NCBI RefSeq assembly: GCF_000020505.1
Contig: NC_011027.1
Coordinates: forward strand, 1,410,001-1,474,000
DNA from: Chlorobaculum parvum NCIB 8327
Lineage (GTDB): Bacteria > Bacteroidota > Chlorobiia > Chlorobiales > Chlorobiaceae
DNA length: 64,000 nucleotides
Direction: 5' to 3'
Shown here: piece after piece, positions 1-10,729 of the stretch
Layout of the letters: every line of letters starts with the position of its first letter
Position numbering within the stretch: the stretch's first letter is position 1
Translations under genes and position numbers: made by a program
The notes under the pieces: model-generated
What the model was told of the DNA's origin: nothing
Seen by the model: the letters and a program-made list of their open reading frames with translations, nothing else
Database searches by the model: none

Positions 1-873
1 GCCTGAACCGATGGGGAAACTGGTCCCTTCATTCCACTGAATCTTGGAACAGGAGTTGTAAGTGGTCGGCCCTTTGCAGCCCATCTTGTAGAGACACCAC
101 CCTTTGCGGGTCGATTCATCGTCGAACGACTCCACGAACATGCCGGCATCGAAGAACGAGCGACGATAACACTTATCGTGTATCCGGGTGTTGTAGAACG
201 CTTTCGGACGTCCCATGCGATCGAGCTCGGGAAGCTCACCAAAAGTATGCACGTGGGTAATGACACCAGTCATCACCTCGGCGATGGGCGGGCAACCGGG
301 CACCTTGACGATCGGCTTGTCCTTGATGATCTTGTCGATCGGTTGCGCTCCGGTCGGATTGGGCTTGGCGTTCTGCACGCAGCCGAACGAGGCACATGCA
401 CCCCAGGCGATCACCGCTGCTGCATCGGCAGCCGTCTCCTTGAGCACGTTCTGGAACGAGTCACCACCAATGATGCAGTACATGCCGTCATCCTTTGTCG
501 GCACATTGCCCTCGACGGCGAGAATGTACTGCCCTTTGTAGTCCTTCATGATCTGCTTGCGAACAGCTTCGAGCTGATGGCCGGCAGCAGCACTCAGGGT
601 GTCATCATAATCAAGGGAGATCATGTTCATGATGACGTCAGCAACGATGGGATGGGAAGAGCGAATGAAGGATTCAGTACAACAGGTGCATTCAAGACCG
701 TGAAGCCAGATGACAGGAGTGCGGGGTTTGGTCTCCATGGCGTGGACGACCTTGGGGAGCATCGAAGGCGCAAGGCCAAGAGCGACGGACGTTAAACTGC
801 AAAATTTCAGGAAATCCCTTCGGGAGAGGCCTCGTGACTGAAACACCTCCTCGAATGTCTGCTTTTGTTGCAT
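1..873 (-). CDS. hupS: uptake [NiFe] hydrogenase small subunit, 3' end cut by window edge
   Basis: The first 291 codons are visible. The protein begins with a twin-arginine export signal (SRRDFLKF near residue 19, then a hydrophobic stretch), so it is expected to be moved folded with its large subunit across the membrane. The mature part has the proximal iron-sulfur cluster motif (CTCCTES) followed by GACASFGC and a GCPP motif, then HDKC and CLYKMGCKG, which hold ligands of the distal and medial clusters in this family. It passes electrons from H2 oxidation at the NiFe site to a membrane cytochrome or quinone. The start has a GGAGG ribosome binding site. The gene runs leftwards; the large subunit and cytochrome subunit would be expected beyond the edge. 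Family certain; exact name (hupS or hynA) less so. Confidence 0.93.
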   Translation of the reverse strand, partial: MQQKQTFEEVFQSRGLSRRDFLKFCSLTSVALGLAPSMLPKVVHAMETKPRTPVIWLHGLECTCCTESFIRSSHPIVADVIMNMISLDYDDTLSAAAGHQLEAVRKQIMKDYKGQYILAVEGNVPTKDDGMYCIIGGDSFQNVLKETAADAAAVIAWGACASFGCVQNAKPNPTGAQPIDKIIKDKPIVKVPGCPPIAEVMTGVITHVHTFGELPELDRMGRPKAFYNTRIHDKCYRRSFFDAGMFVESFDDESTRKGWCLYKMGCKGPTTYNSCSKIQWNEGTSFPIGSG

Positions 874-1056
874 AGAACCCTCCGTGGATATTGAAAGAGA
901 TTCACGGTATACGGGGAAAAGGGGCTGTCACGATGCTTTTCCTCAACTACCGGGGTGGCATCACAAAATCATTATAGAACAAATATACGTAACAATTGTT
1001 ATTAACAAAATCCTTCACCTATCCGAAATTTATTAATCAACCGGGATGAATCAAAT

Positions 1057-1095
1057 AAAAAACCCGGACCATCTTGTAAAATAGACCGGGTTTTT
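1057..1095. terminator. bidirectional-looking intrinsic terminator
   Basis: An inverted repeat with arms AAAAACCCGG and CCGGGTTTTT and an 18-base loop lies just downstream of nuoN. On the minus strand it ends in a T run and would close the nuo operon. Confidence 0.75.
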
Positions 1096-1127
1096 AAGAC
1101 TTATCAAAGAGGGTATGGCAAAATCGT

Positions 1128-2663
1128 TCAGTTCAGAATCGCACCGAAAAGAACTGAAGAGTAGTGTGCGTAGTTCGCAATCGGCTGGAAGAAGAGACCG
1201 AAATAGAGCGTCAGGATCATAAGCGCTGCCGTCACAAGCTTGGCGCCCATGCCGGTTTCGACCACATTCTCCTCAGGATTCTCAGACTCCCGAAGGTACA
1301 TGTTGAGCGGGATCAGCATGTAGTAGAAGAGCGAAATGACACTGGTCAGAATACCGATCAGAGCCAGCCACATAAAGACACTTCCTTTGGAAAGCAGTGC
1401 CGAGAAAATCATCAGCTTGCCGATGAAACCGAAGGTCGGAGGCAGACCGACCAGAGAAATCAGAAACACGGTGAGCGCTGCTCCAGCCAGCGGCATCTTT
1501 TTGCCAAGGCCTTTGTAATCGTCGAGATTTTCGCTTCCGGTGCGATTGGCGATCAGAATCACAACATAGAATGCACCGTAGTTCATCAGGAGATAGGAGG
1601 CCAGATAAACCAGAGTCGCCTGGACGCCCAACTCATTCATCGTAATGATGCCAAGCAGCAGATAACCGGCATGAGCGATCGAAGAGTAAGCAAGCAGACG
1701 CTTGACATTCTTCTGCCAGATAGCGACAACATTACCATAAATCATCGAGGCCGCTGAGATGACCATCAAAATCATGAGCCAGTCGATATGCAGAAAATCT
1801 TCATATCCGGTCATTCCATGAGGGATCGCCACGTAGAAGAAGCGCATGAGCATGGCAAAACCCGCAGCTTTCGAAGCAACGGACAGATATGCGGTCACCG
1901 GAGTCGGAGCACCTTCATAAACATCGGGACTCCAGAAGTGGAACGGTACAGCGCCCATCTTGTAACCCAGGCCGGCAATGATGAGCAACGACGCCAGAAT
2001 CATAACCAGAGGATCGTAACCATGAGCGATCAGCATCATGTTGATCCGGATAAGATTGGTTTCGGCGGTCATGCCATAGATCAGCGAGAAACCATACAGC
2101 AGCATTCCCGATGAGACAGCGCCATAGACAAGGTACTTGAGCGCAGCTTCAGAAGAGCGCTTCTCGCGCTTGTAGTAACCGGTAAGCGCATAGGCCGAAA
2201 GACTGACCAGCTCCATAGCGAGGAAGAGCATCAGCAGCTCATTTGAAGAGGCCATCATCATCATACCGACAACCATGGCCACGGTCAGCGCATAGTACTC
2301 ACCCATGCCGGACTCGTGTTTTTTCATCGTGTCGTCCACCATGGTGGTGAGCACGGCCAGAATACCCGAGGCGATGAAGAAGTACTTGAAGAAAATTCCG
2401 AACCTGTCAAGCGTGTACAAACCAAAGAAGAACTGAGTGTCCGGCATGGCTTGCTGCTGAAAGACAAAGTACAGGCCGCCGAGCAGACCGGCAATGGTAA
2501 CCGGCCCGAGCAGCCGGCTGTTCTTCCTGCCAGTGAGCAGATCAAGAGCGATCAACACCAGAAACAGGGCCGACAAGTAGATTTCAGGGAGAAAATATCC
2601 AGCACCGCTCTTGAGCGTCGAGATGATGCTTTGTATTTCAGCGCCTGATGGCATTTCGAACAT
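1128..2663 (-). CDS. nuoN: NADH-quinone oxidoreductase subunit N
   Basis: A protein of about 511 residues, almost entirely hydrophobic, of the antiporter-like (Mrp) family, with the conserved block KMGAVPFHFWSPDVYEGAPTP. It is a proton-translocating subunit of the membrane arm of complex I. I chose the ATG at 2663; a TTG nine bases upstream is possible. It is the last gene of the nuo operon, 39 bases after nuoM, and is followed by a strong terminator. Length and motif fit NuoN without anything missing. Confidence 0.95.
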   Translation of the reverse strand: MFEMPSGAEIQSIISTLKSGAGYFLPEIYLSALFLVLIALDLLTGRKNSRLLGPVTIAGLLGGLYFVFQQQAMPDTQFFFGLYTLDRFGIFFKYFFIASGILAVLTTMVDDTMKKHESGMGEYYALTVAMVVGMMMMASSNELLMLFLAMELVSLSAYALTGYYKREKRSSEAALKYLVYGAVSSGMLLYGFSLIYGMTAETNLIRINMMLIAHGYDPLVMILASLLIIAGLGYKMGAVPFHFWSPDVYEGAPTPVTAYLSVASKAAGFAMLMRFFYVAIPHGMTGYEDFLHIDWLMILMVISAASMIYGNVVAIWQKNVKRLLAYSSIAHAGYLLLGIITMNELGVQATLVYLASYLLMNYGAFYVVILIANRTGSENLDDYKGLGKKMPLAGAALTVFLISLVGLPPTFGFIGKLMIFSALLSKGSVFMWLALIGILTSVISLFYYMLIPLNMYLRESENPEENVVETGMGAKLVTAALMILTLYFGLFFQPIANYAHYSSVLFGAILN

Positions 2664-2702
2664 AGTGCTCAAACGTTTAGTCTTTTTACTTGGATTACCG
2701 GA

Positions 2703-4340
2703 TCAATGCATCGCCGTCATGGCAACCGGGCCGAGAACTTCGACAAGCTTGTTGATGCTGCTGGTCAAAAGCCCCATCACCGGCATCGGATAAATACCGA
2801 GCGCGATAACGATAATGGTCAGCGGAACAAGCATGGTAAGTTCGCGAGCGTCGAGATCGAGCTTGCCTTTCCAGTCGTGGAAGTGGATGTGCTCATGACC
2901 TTCTGCATCCGTTTCAAGTTCATACAGTGCATCCGGCTTGCGCTTGCCGAGGAACATCCTCTGCAGCGACCAGAGCAGGTAAGCAGCACCGAAAACGATA
3001 CCGAGTACGGAAACCATAGCGATCGGGCGGGTGATCGGCTCGGTGAACGCACCGACGAACACGAGCGCCTCAGAGATGAAGCCACTGAGGCCAGGAAGGC
3101 CAAGCGAAGCGAACCATGCGACGGTCACGAAACCGGCATAGACCGGCATATAGGTAGCCAGACCACCGAACTTGTCGATCTGACGAGAGTGTGCGCGATC
3201 GTAAATGACACCGACCAGAAGGAAGAGCATGGCGGTGATGGTACCGTGGTTGAACATCTGGTAGAGCGCACCGATCATACCTTCGGTATTGGCAGCGGCC
3301 AGACCGAGCAGCACATAACCCATGTGGCTGATCGACGAGTAAGCAACCATCTTCTTCAGATCCTGCTGGGCCAGAGCGCAGAATGCGCCGTAGATGATGT
3401 TGATCGCGCCGAACACACCGATCACATAAAGACCTGCATGGAAAACCTCAGGGAACAGCGGGAAGTTGATCCTCATCATACCATAAGTACCGAGCTTCAG
3501 AAGCACACCGGCCAGAATAACCGAGATCGGAGTCGGAGCCTCAACGTGAGCATCAGGGAGCCAGGTGTGGAACGGGAACATCGGAACCTTGATGGCAAAA
3601 CCGATGAACAGAACGATAAAGGCGATATATCTCCAGGTCGTGCTTTCAGGGCCGAGGATAGCACCGGGGATGTAGTTCTCCTGGCTGGCCATGGCAACGA
3701 GGCTGAAGGTGTTGTGACCGGTCACCGGATCGATAACGCTGAAGTACAAGCCGATCATAACCAGAAGCATGAACACCGAACCGAACAGCGTGTAGAGGAA
3801 AAACTTGATGGCAGCATACTCTCTTCTCGGACCGCCCCAGATACCGATGAGGAAGTACATCGGAAGAAGCATCAGCTCCCAGAACACGTAGAACAGGAAG
3901 AAGTCAAGCGCCACGAAGCAGCCCATCATGGCCGTGCTGAGCAGGTTATAGAGAATAAAGTAACCCTTCACCTGTTTCTGGATCGTCCAGCTCGACAGCA
4001 CGCCAATGATCGAAATCAGCGCGGTCAGGATGACCATCGTAATCGAAAGACCGTCAACGCCGAGGAAGTACTCGATGTTCAGCGGGCCGAACGAGCCGAG
4101 GTTGAGAGAGATCCACGGCAGGCGCTCGATCATCTGGAAGGAACCTTCCGGCGACCCTCCGGGAGCGGCGATAATACCCGCCATCGTGGGGTCGTATTGA
4201 CGCCAGATAAGGAAGGCGAGCACTCCCTGCGCCAGCGCAGCCAGGAGCGACACGATCCTGATGATCTGCTTCTGCGACGCGGGCACAGCCAAAATGATAA
4301 GTCCGGCAATGATCGGCAGAAATACAATTAAGCTCAGCAT
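2703..4340 (-). CDS. nuoM: NADH-quinone oxidoreductase subunit M
   Basis: 545 residues, multi-spanning, antiporter-like proton-pumping subunit. The family block with FAIKVPMFPFHTWLPDAHVEAP and the AYSSISHMGY helix are present. Near residues 475-490 there is a short His-rich cytoplasmic or periplasmic loop (EGHEHIHFHDW), which the E. coli protein lacks as far as I recall. It lies between nuoL and nuoN in the usual order, with a 42-base gap after nuoL. Confidence 0.95.
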   Translation of the reverse strand: MLSLIVFLPIIAGLIILAVPASQKQIIRIVSLLAALAQGVLAFLIWRQYDPTMAGIIAAPGGSPEGSFQMIERLPWISLNLGSFGPLNIEYFLGVDGLSITMVILTALISIIGVLSSWTIQKQVKGYFILYNLLSTAMMGCFVALDFFLFYVFWELMLLPMYFLIGIWGGPRREYAAIKFFLYTLFGSVFMLLVMIGLYFSVIDPVTGHNTFSLVAMASQENYIPGAILGPESTTWRYIAFIVLFIGFAIKVPMFPFHTWLPDAHVEAPTPISVILAGVLLKLGTYGMMRINFPLFPEVFHAGLYVIGVFGAINIIYGAFCALAQQDLKKMVAYSSISHMGYVLLGLAAANTEGMIGALYQMFNHGTITAMLFLLVGVIYDRAHSRQIDKFGGLATYMPVYAGFVTVAWFASLGLPGLSGFISEALVFVGAFTEPITRPIAMVSVLGIVFGAAYLLWSLQRMFLGKRKPDALYELETDAEGHEHIHFHDWKGKLDLDARELTMLVPLTIIVIALGIYPMPVMGLLTSSINKLVEVLGPVAMTAMH

Positions 4341-4382
4341 GTTCAGTACCTGTTATGTTCGGAGATAAATTAAATCGTTCGG

Positions 4383-6680
4383 TTATTTCATGAATTGTGT
4401 AATGAACCAGGCAAACGAGCCCAGAACTGCCACAACCACCATGACCAGATAGGTCTGCACCTTGCCTGTCTGAACCTTCCGGAAGACGGCGCCGGTGGTC
4501 TGAACGGTGAAGGCCGTGAAATTGACCAGTCCGTCCACGACATACTTGTCGAAACTGCCGTTGGCGAATGCAACCTTTCTGAAGACAGTCGCAACGCCAT
4601 TGACGATACCATCGATGATGTTGGCATCGAACCAGGCAAAAATCCTGGCGATAAGCATCGAACCCTTGATAACAGTCGCGTCGTAAATCTCGTCCCAGTA
4701 CCACTTGTTGAACGAGTACAGATAGAGCGGACGAATGGCCTGCGCAGTCTTGTCGGGATCGATGATTCTGAAAACATAGAAAATCAGCGCCATACCGATA
4801 CCGATGACCACCATAATCGACGACAGCTTGATAGCCGTGTAGTGGTTCTCGTGCGTCATGTGCGCGATTTCGGCCTGACGAGGGTCATCGTACACCGGGC
4901 CGTGGTGAGCCTCCTCACCATGAGCGGATTCGGCAACATGACCATGCTCTGCTGCTGCCTCGACATGCTGCGTGTCGGTGTGGGCTTCAGCCAGAAGCAT
5001 ACCTGCCTGCGTTGTGTGAAGCGCGGCACCTTCGTGAGGCACCGCTTCACCGGAGCTGACCACCGTTGCCGGAGTCTGCACCAGGTGCATGAACCAACCC
5101 TTTCCGCCATCAAACGGATCAGGCGAAAAGACGGCAAAAACCGAAAGCGTAGCCAGCACCACCAGCGGGAGCCTCATGTTCCAGGCAACCTCGTGAACCG
5201 GATGATGATCGTCGTGACCGCCATGTGCTGCGTCATGAATGTGATCGACATCGCCATCGGAGTGATCGTCCATGCTGTGAGCCGATTTCGGCTTGAGGTG
5301 GGTACGGCTCTCACCGAAGAAAACCAGCCAGATCTGACGGCCCATGTAGAAGGCGGTCAGAACAGCAGCACCGAAACCGAGCACCGGAATCAGGTAGAAA
5401 ATTCCGCCGCCTTCGACTGCTGCAAAGCCGAGCGAACCGGCAAGAATAGCGTCTTTCGAAAGGAAGCCACTGGTAAGCGGCAGACCGGCAAGCGCCAGCG
5501 TAGCGATCATGAACGTAGCAAAGGTCCACGGCATCTTCTTGTACAGGCCACCCATCCAGCGCATATCCTGCTCGTGGTGCATAGCGTGAATGATCGCACC
5601 GGAACCGAGGAAGAGGCAAGCCTTGAAGAAAGCGTGTGTCAGAAGGTGGAACAGCGCGGCAGAGTAAGCACCGACGCCGAGGCCGAGCACCATGTAACCG
5701 AGCTGCGAAACAGTCGAGTAGGCCAGAACGCGCTTGATGTCGTGCTGGGTAATAGCAATGGTCGCGGCCATGAAAGCGGTGAAGGCACCAATGAAAGCGA
5801 TCACGTGCAGCGCGTCCGGAGTCAGGATCACGAAGATACGTGCCACGAAATAGACACCGGCCGCAACCATCGTCGCCGCATGGATAAGCGCCGAAACAGG
5901 AGTCGGGCCTTCCATAGCGTCCGGCAGCCAGACGTGCAGCGGGAACTGGGCCGATTTACCGACGCAACCCATGAAGAGCAGCACACCGGCAGCAGTCAGC
6001 CAGGCCTGTGACATGTGGAAGTCGCCGTTCTTTATATGCGCGAAAATCTCCTGGTAACCGAAAGTGTGGAACTGCGAATAAAGAATAAGGATACCGAGCC
6101 ACATGCCGATATCACCGACACGGTTGGTCAGGAAGGCCTTCTTCTGTGCATCAGCCGCACTGTCTTTGTGGAAGTAGAAACCGATGAGGAGATAGGAAGA
6201 CAGACCGACAAGCTCCCAGAAAATATAGATAGAGAAAAGGTTGTCGGAGAGCACGATGCCGAACATCGAGAAGGTGAAGATACCGAGATAGGCAAAGAAA
6301 CGGCCATAATAGGTTTCGCCGTGCATGTAACCGGTCGAGTACAGATGCACCAGGAAGCTGATGAGGTTGACCATCGCCAGCATGATCGCGGTGAGGTTAT
6401 CGATCACGATTCCCATCTTGATCTGCAGCGGACCGACTCCGGGCACATTGCCGAAATCAAGCCAGGTGAAATCCCAAGCAACCCTGAACGCAGGATCGTA
6501 GTGCTGAACGATCACGGTCCAGAAAATATAGAGGGAAATCGCCAAAGACGTTCCCAACAGACCGAGTCCAACAAAATCGCCATTGCGCGGCAGCCTGCGG
6601 TTGAAGAATATCAGCACCACAAACGAGAGCAGCGGCAGGAGCAGAACAGCGATCGATAACTGGATTAAACTGTGCATCAT
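4383..6680 (-). CDS. nuoL: NADH-quinone oxidoreductase subunit L with His-rich inserts
   Basis: 765 residues, the largest antiporter-like subunit of complex I; the E. coli protein is about 613. The core is normal (SAQFPLHVWLPDAMEGPTPVSALIHAATMV). The extra length lies in two hydrophilic loops in the C-terminal third: one around residues 465-490 rich in His and Asp (DDHSDGDVDHIHD, GGHDDHHPVHE) and a second around residues 555-610 (HTDTQHVEAAAEHGH, HGEEAHHGP). The C-terminal helices that form the long lateral helix follow. The loops could bind metal ions; this is inference. Starts ATGATG; either ATG is possible. Confidence 0.95.
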   Translation of the reverse strand: MMHSLIQLSIAVLLLPLLSFVVLIFFNRRLPRNGDFVGLGLLGTSLAISLYIFWTVIVQHYDPAFRVAWDFTWLDFGNVPGVGPLQIKMGIVIDNLTAIMLAMVNLISFLVHLYSTGYMHGETYYGRFFAYLGIFTFSMFGIVLSDNLFSIYIFWELVGLSSYLLIGFYFHKDSAADAQKKAFLTNRVGDIGMWLGILILYSQFHTFGYQEIFAHIKNGDFHMSQAWLTAAGVLLFMGCVGKSAQFPLHVWLPDAMEGPTPVSALIHAATMVAAGVYFVARIFVILTPDALHVIAFIGAFTAFMAATIAITQHDIKRVLAYSTVSQLGYMVLGLGVGAYSAALFHLLTHAFFKACLFLGSGAIIHAMHHEQDMRWMGGLYKKMPWTFATFMIATLALAGLPLTSGFLSKDAILAGSLGFAAVEGGGIFYLIPVLGFGAAVLTAFYMGRQIWLVFFGESRTHLKPKSAHSMDDHSDGDVDHIHDAAHGGHDDHHPVHEVAWNMRLPLVVLATLSVFAVFSPDPFDGGKGWFMHLVQTPATVVSSGEAVPHEGAALHTTQAGMLLAEAHTDTQHVEAAAEHGHVAESAHGEEAHHGPVYDDPRQAEIAHMTHENHYTAIKLSSIMVVIGIGMALIFYVFRIIDPDKTAQAIRPLYLYSFNKWYWDEIYDATVIKGSMLIARIFAWFDANIIDGIVNGVATVFRKVAFANGSFDKYVVDGLVNFTAFTVQTTGAVFRKVQTGKVQTYLVMVVVAVLGSFAWFITQFMK

Positions 6681-6729
6681 GTTTCGGTTTACAGAGAATT
6701 TGCAGCTTTAAGAGTTATGGCGTGACAGG

Positions 6730-7047
6730 TCACTCCTTCATGGTGTCCACGCTTGAGACATCGACCGTCTTGAAGGTCTTGAAAATATTGATCACAATAG
6801 CCAGGGCAACGGCAGCTTCAGCAGCGGCCAGCACGATCACGAAAAGGCTGAACATCACCCCCTCCATGCCTCCGTTGTACTTCGAGAAGGTCAGGAAGTT
6901 GATATTGGCCGCATTGAGAATCAACTCGACACCCATCAGAATGACGATGGCGTTCTTGCGGGTCATCACGGCAAACATGCCGAGACTGAAAAGCAATACG
7001 GAAATCGTCAGGAAGTGATTGACGCCAATCGACAGAAACTGTTCCAT
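6730..7047 (-). CDS. nuoK: NADH-quinone oxidoreductase subunit K
   Basis: 105 residues with three transmembrane helices and the conserved Glu in the second (VILMGVELILNAANINF), part of the proton path of complex I. Typical length is about 100. It lies between nuoJ and nuoL with short gaps, in the normal operon order. Confidence 0.95.
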   Translation of the reverse strand: MEQFLSIGVNHFLTISVLLFSLGMFAVMTRKNAIVILMGVELILNAANINFLTFSKYNGGMEGVMFSLFVIVLAAAEAAVALAIVINIFKTFKTVDVSSVDTMKE

Positions 7048-7064
7048 GTATTCTTGAACTCCCC

Positions 7065-7586
7065 TTATTGTTCTTTGTTTTGAGCCTTGTCGTAGCGAGC
7101 CAGGTACGCCGCGCCAAGCAGGGCGACCAGCAGCACGATAGAGACCATTTCAAACGGCAGCATGTAGCGGGACATGGTTTCCATGCCGATGCTCTCGACA
7201 ACACTGCCCTGAAGCTGCACCAGTCCGGGCATCCAGCCGCCTCCAGTGTAGAAAGTGAACAGCATACCGGCAATCATGAGAAACAGCAGAATCACCCCCG
7301 GCACCATGTTCATGACATCCGCTTTCAGCTCGGTTGACATGATGGTGTTGGTGAACATGACACCGAACAGCAGCAGCACCAGAATACCGCCGACATAGAC
7401 GACCACCTGCGTCACGGCGATGAAGTCCGCGCTCAGAAAAACATACAGGGCAGCCACGCCGAAAAAGGTGAACAGCAATGAGAAGGCCGAGTAGATGACG
7501 TTTTTCGAAAACACGACAAACGCCGCCGACACAACGGTCACAGCCGCGAAGATGTAGAAGATGATTGGAATGGTCAGTTCATTCAT
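7065..7586 (-). CDS. nuoJ: NADH-quinone oxidoreductase subunit J
   Basis: 173 residues, five predicted membrane helices. The third helix has the family pattern TQVVVYVGGILVLLLFGVM. It forms part of the membrane arm next to the quinone site. Only 17 bases separate it from nuoK, so the two are co-transcribed. Confidence 0.94.
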   Translation of the reverse strand: MNELTIPIIFYIFAAVTVVSAAFVVFSKNVIYSAFSLLFTFFGVAALYVFLSADFIAVTQVVVYVGGILVLLLFGVMFTNTIMSTELKADVMNMVPGVILLFLMIAGMLFTFYTGGGWMPGLVQLQGSVVESIGMETMSRYMLPFEMVSIVLLVALLGAAYLARYDKAQNKEQ

Positions 7587-7661
7587 GATTTATCAGCACT
7601 TGTTGGTATTCGGCGCCGTTCTCGCCGTTGCATTCATCTACAGTTAATCGTATGACAGTCT

Positions 7662-8303
7662 TCAGGCCTGCGGAGGCGCCGGTTTCGGTTTCGGTGCCGG
7701 CTTTGCTCCCGGAGCACCACCTGCAGCAGCTTTTTCCTTGGCTGCCTGGGCCTGCTGCTCGGCAAGTTTTTTCGTCTTCGCTTCGGCCTCGATCTTCGAG
7801 AGGTTGCCGAAGTGATACATCATGTTCTTTACGTTGAATTCCGAAAAATCAGCCACTGGAGTGTGATACAGGCACTCGGTCGGGCAGACGCTGACACAGA
7901 TGCCGCAGGTCATGCACTTGGCGACATCAATGTCGAAAACCGGAACCCACATTCTCTTCTGCTGACCACCGGAGGTCTTGCCACAGGCCTCAAGATCATC
8001 GCTGGTCGCCTTGATGGTCTCGATGGTGATGCACTGCACCGGGCAAGCGCGGTCGCACTGACGGCAACCGATGCAGTCATCGATATTGCAATACAGGCGA
8101 TAGCGGCCATGCGGCGGAGTCGGAATCGCCTCCTTCGGATACTGCAAGGTGCACAGACCATCGACCTGGCGGAAGTAGTCGGCATCGTCGATACCCGCAT
8201 CTCCCTTGCGTTTGACCGCATTGAAGAAGTGCTTGAGGGTAATGCCCATGCCGGTCGCGATGGTGGTCGCACTGGTCTTTATATTGCTGAAGTACTCGCT
8301 CAT
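7662..8303 (-). CDS. nuoI: NADH-quinone oxidoreductase subunit I, two 4Fe-4S clusters
   Basis: 213 residues. Two ferredoxin motifs (CIGCRQCDRACP and CMTCGICVSVCPTEC) bind the two 4Fe-4S clusters (N6a and N6b) that carry electrons to NuoB. The last 45 or so residues are a coiled, charged stretch that ends in a low-complexity tail rich in Pro, Ala, Lys and Gly (APKPKPAPPQA); most NuoI proteins lack this. As NuoEFG are missing, the tail may take part in docking the unknown electron donor, but that is only inference. Confidence 0.94.
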   Translation of the reverse strand: MSEYFSNIKTSATTIATGMGITLKHFFNAVKRKGDAGIDDADYFRQVDGLCTLQYPKEAIPTPPHGRYRLYCNIDDCIGCRQCDRACPVQCITIETIKATSDDLEACGKTSGGQQKRMWVPVFDIDVAKCMTCGICVSVCPTECLYHTPVADFSEFNVKNMMYHFGNLSKIEAEAKTKKLAEQQAQAAKEKAAAGGAPGAKPAPKPKPAPPQA

Positions 8304-8344
8304 AGTTTGTTGTTCGTCTTGCTTGCCTGTCTATGCTCTCACGA

Positions 8345-9424
8345 TTAATGGTTGATCACCCAGATTGCGGTCAGCACAAATGCAATCAGGGAGAAAGGCG
8401 TCAGCACCTTCCAGCAGAGATACATGAGCTGGTCAACCCTGAGCCTGGGAAGCGTCCAGCGAAGCCACATCTGCACGAAGATGAAGAAGAAGCCCTTCAT
8501 GATGATCCAGAAAGCGCCCCACACCGGCCCGCTGGTCATGGTATTGAGTTCCAGACCACCGATGTTCGGAAGCGGAGAGGTCCAGCCGCCGAGGAACGCG
8601 ATGGAGATAATCGCCGACACCATGAACATGCGGCCATACTCGGCAAGGAAGATCACGGCGAACTTCATGCCGCTGTACTCGGTGAAATAACCGGCCACAA
8701 GCTCGGATTCAGCTTCAGGAATATCGAACGGGGCTCGGTTGGTCTCGGCAAGCGAGGAAATGAAATAGATAAGGAACGGCAGCCAGGCGATCGGGTTGGT
8801 GAACAGGAACCAGTGCATGAAGCCACCGGGGCCTGCCTGCATCATGGTGATCTGCTGCATGCTCAGCGTGCCGGCCAGCATGGCGGCGCACAGGAGCGCG
8901 ATGGATGCGGGAATTTCGTAGCTCACGATCTGGGCGACGCTTCGAACCGCGCCGTAGAGCGCCCACTTGTTATTGGAACCCCAACCGGCGGCGAGGATAC
9001 CAACAACCTCGATGGCAACGATACCGACAGCGTAGAAGAGACCCACGTTCAGGTCGGCACCGATAAAGGCCGGGCCGAACGGAAGTACCGCAAAGGCAAG
9101 AAAAGAACCAACGAAAAGGATACCGGGGCCGATCACGAAGAGGAACTTGTCGGCCAGCTTCGGCACGATATCCTCTTTCTGGAGAAGCTTCAGAATGTCG
9201 GCCAGCGTCTGCAACAGACCCCAGATACCGACCTCCATCGGGCCAAGCCTGTCCTGCATGAACGCAGAAATCTTGCGCTCGCCGTACACGCCATAGGTCA
9301 GCGCGTAGAGCGCAATGAACACGAGCGGAATGGCCGCAATGATGACCAGACCGAGCGGGAACCAGCCGATGGACAATCCTGAAAGGGCGTCGGACCAGGT
9401 ATTCAGAGATGGTGATGAACTCAT
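8345..9424 (-). CDS. nuoH: NADH-quinone oxidoreductase subunit H
   Basis: 359 residues, eight or so membrane helices. Family blocks are intact: [30 protein letters not shown], and [31 protein letters not shown] is recognisable as the quinone-site loop. It couples quinone reduction to the proton-pumping subunits. Gap to nuoI is 41 bases. Confidence 0.96.
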   Translation of the reverse strand: MSSSPSLNTWSDALSGLSIGWFPLGLVIIAAIPLVFIALYALTYGVYGERKISAFMQDRLGPMEVGIWGLLQTLADILKLLQKEDIVPKLADKFLFVIGPGILFVGSFLAFAVLPFGPAFIGADLNVGLFYAVGIVAIEVVGILAAGWGSNNKWALYGAVRSVAQIVSYEIPASIALLCAAMLAGTLSMQQITMMQAGPGGFMHWFLFTNPIAWLPFLIYFISSLAETNRAPFDIPEAESELVAGYFTEYSGMKFAVIFLAEYGRMFMVSAIISIAFLGGWTSPLPNIGGLELNTMTSGPVWGAFWIIMKGFFFIFVQMWLRWTLPRLRVDQLMYLCWKVLTPFSLIAFVLTAIWVINH

Positions 9425-9472
9425 ATCAATAGGCGAACCTGCTTGAAATAAACTATTGTCTTGTTAAAACGG

Positions 9473-10675
9473 TCAGCGGTCAACTTCTCCCAGCACGATA
9501 TCGATACTGCCGATGATGGCCACCAGATCGGGAAGCAACTGCCCCTTCGAAAGATCCTTCATGGCCGCCAGGTTGACAAAGCACGACGAGCGGGCCTTGC
9601 AACGAACAGGCTTGGTCGACTTTCCATCGCTTACGATGTAGTAGCCAAGCTCCCCTCTCGGGTTCTCGGCACGGCCATAGACTTCACCAGCTTTCGGTCG
9701 GATTTTCTTGGGGATAAGCGCCCGCGGGTCGAAACCCTGCTCTTCAGGCATTTTGTCGAGGCACTGCTCGATAATTTTGAGGCTCTCCTCCATTTCGAGC
9801 GCACGAACCAGGTGGCGAGACAGGCAGTCACCGACGTCGGAGAACTTGCCGTCCGGCACCGGCACCTCGAAATCGAGTTCCGGATAAACCGAATAGGGGT
9901 CGTTGCGGCGCAAGTCCCACTTGACACCGGAGCCGCGGAGCATCGGGCCGCTCCAGGCGAAGTTGATTGCCACGTCGGCAGGCATGATGCCAATGCCCTT
10001 GGTACGCTTGACGAAAATTTCGTTCTCGGTCAGAAGCTTGTACAGTTCGACCGCTTTCGGCCTGAAGTAGGTCACGAACTCGGCAACGCGCTTTTTGAAA
10101 TCGGCCGGAACATCATAAGCCAAACCACCGATCCAGATATAGTTATAAAGCATACGCGCACCGGAGATCCATTCGAGCAGATTCATGATATGCTCGCGAT
10201 CGCGGAAGCAGAAAAGGAACGGAGTAAACGCGCCAAGGTCGATAGCGTAGGTGCCGATAGCGACAAGGTGTGAGGCGATCCGGTTCAGCTCGGAGGTGAT
10301 GACCCTGATGAACTCAACGCGGCGGGGAATTTCGATGTCGAGCAGTTTCTCGACGGTAAGGCAGTAGGCCAGCTCGCTGTTCATGCCGGCGAGGTAGTCC
10401 ATCCTGTCGGTGTAGGGAACAATGCCGGGATAGTCAACGTTTTCGCAATGCTTCTCGAAACAGCGATGGAGATAACCGAGATAGGGCTCGGCCTCGACAA
10501 TCACCTCACCGTCAGTGATGCATTCGAGACGGAGCACGCCGTGAGTCGAAGGGTGCTGCGGACCCATGCTGAGCACCATATGCTCAGTATCGAGATCCTT
10601 TTCGATAGTGATGCGCTTGTCGTCCTGACGGGTGACCCTTATGGAGTTCGATTCAACTTTACCTAATTCCTGCAT
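9473..10675 (-). CDS. nuoD: NADH-quinone oxidoreductase subunit D (49 kDa type)
   Basis: 400 residues, related to the large subunit of NiFe hydrogenases but without the metal-binding cysteines. It has the [13 protein letters not shown] block that lines the quinone pocket, and [16 protein letters not shown]. It is separate from nuoC, unlike the NuoCD fusion of E. coli. The C-terminal end matches the family ([16 protein letters not shown]). Confidence 0.96.
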   Translation of the reverse strand: MQELGKVESNSIRVTRQDDKRITIEKDLDTEHMVLSMGPQHPSTHGVLRLECITDGEVIVEAEPYLGYLHRCFEKHCENVDYPGIVPYTDRMDYLAGMNSELAYCLTVEKLLDIEIPRRVEFIRVITSELNRIASHLVAIGTYAIDLGAFTPFLFCFRDREHIMNLLEWISGARMLYNYIWIGGLAYDVPADFKKRVAEFVTYFRPKAVELYKLLTENEIFVKRTKGIGIMPADVAINFAWSGPMLRGSGVKWDLRRNDPYSVYPELDFEVPVPDGKFSDVGDCLSRHLVRALEMEESLKIIEQCLDKMPEEQGFDPRALIPKKIRPKAGEVYGRAENPRGELGYYIVSDGKSTKPVRCKARSSCFVNLAAMKDLSKGQLLPDLVAIIGSIDIVLGEVDR

Positions 10676-10729
10676 GCTCGGAAGCTTGTTTACGTTTTGT
10701 GCTCTCGTCTGTTAGCGTCGTGATTGGAG

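Noticed and set aside
2706-4331. Long open frame (541 codons) on the plus strand opposite nuoM
   Set aside because: It is a mirror of nuoM that arises from the high GC and codon bias; its protein is rich in His, Arg, Glu without any motif. Similar mirror frames opposite nuoL, the GH65 gene, the radical SAM gene and dnaX were rejected for the same reason.
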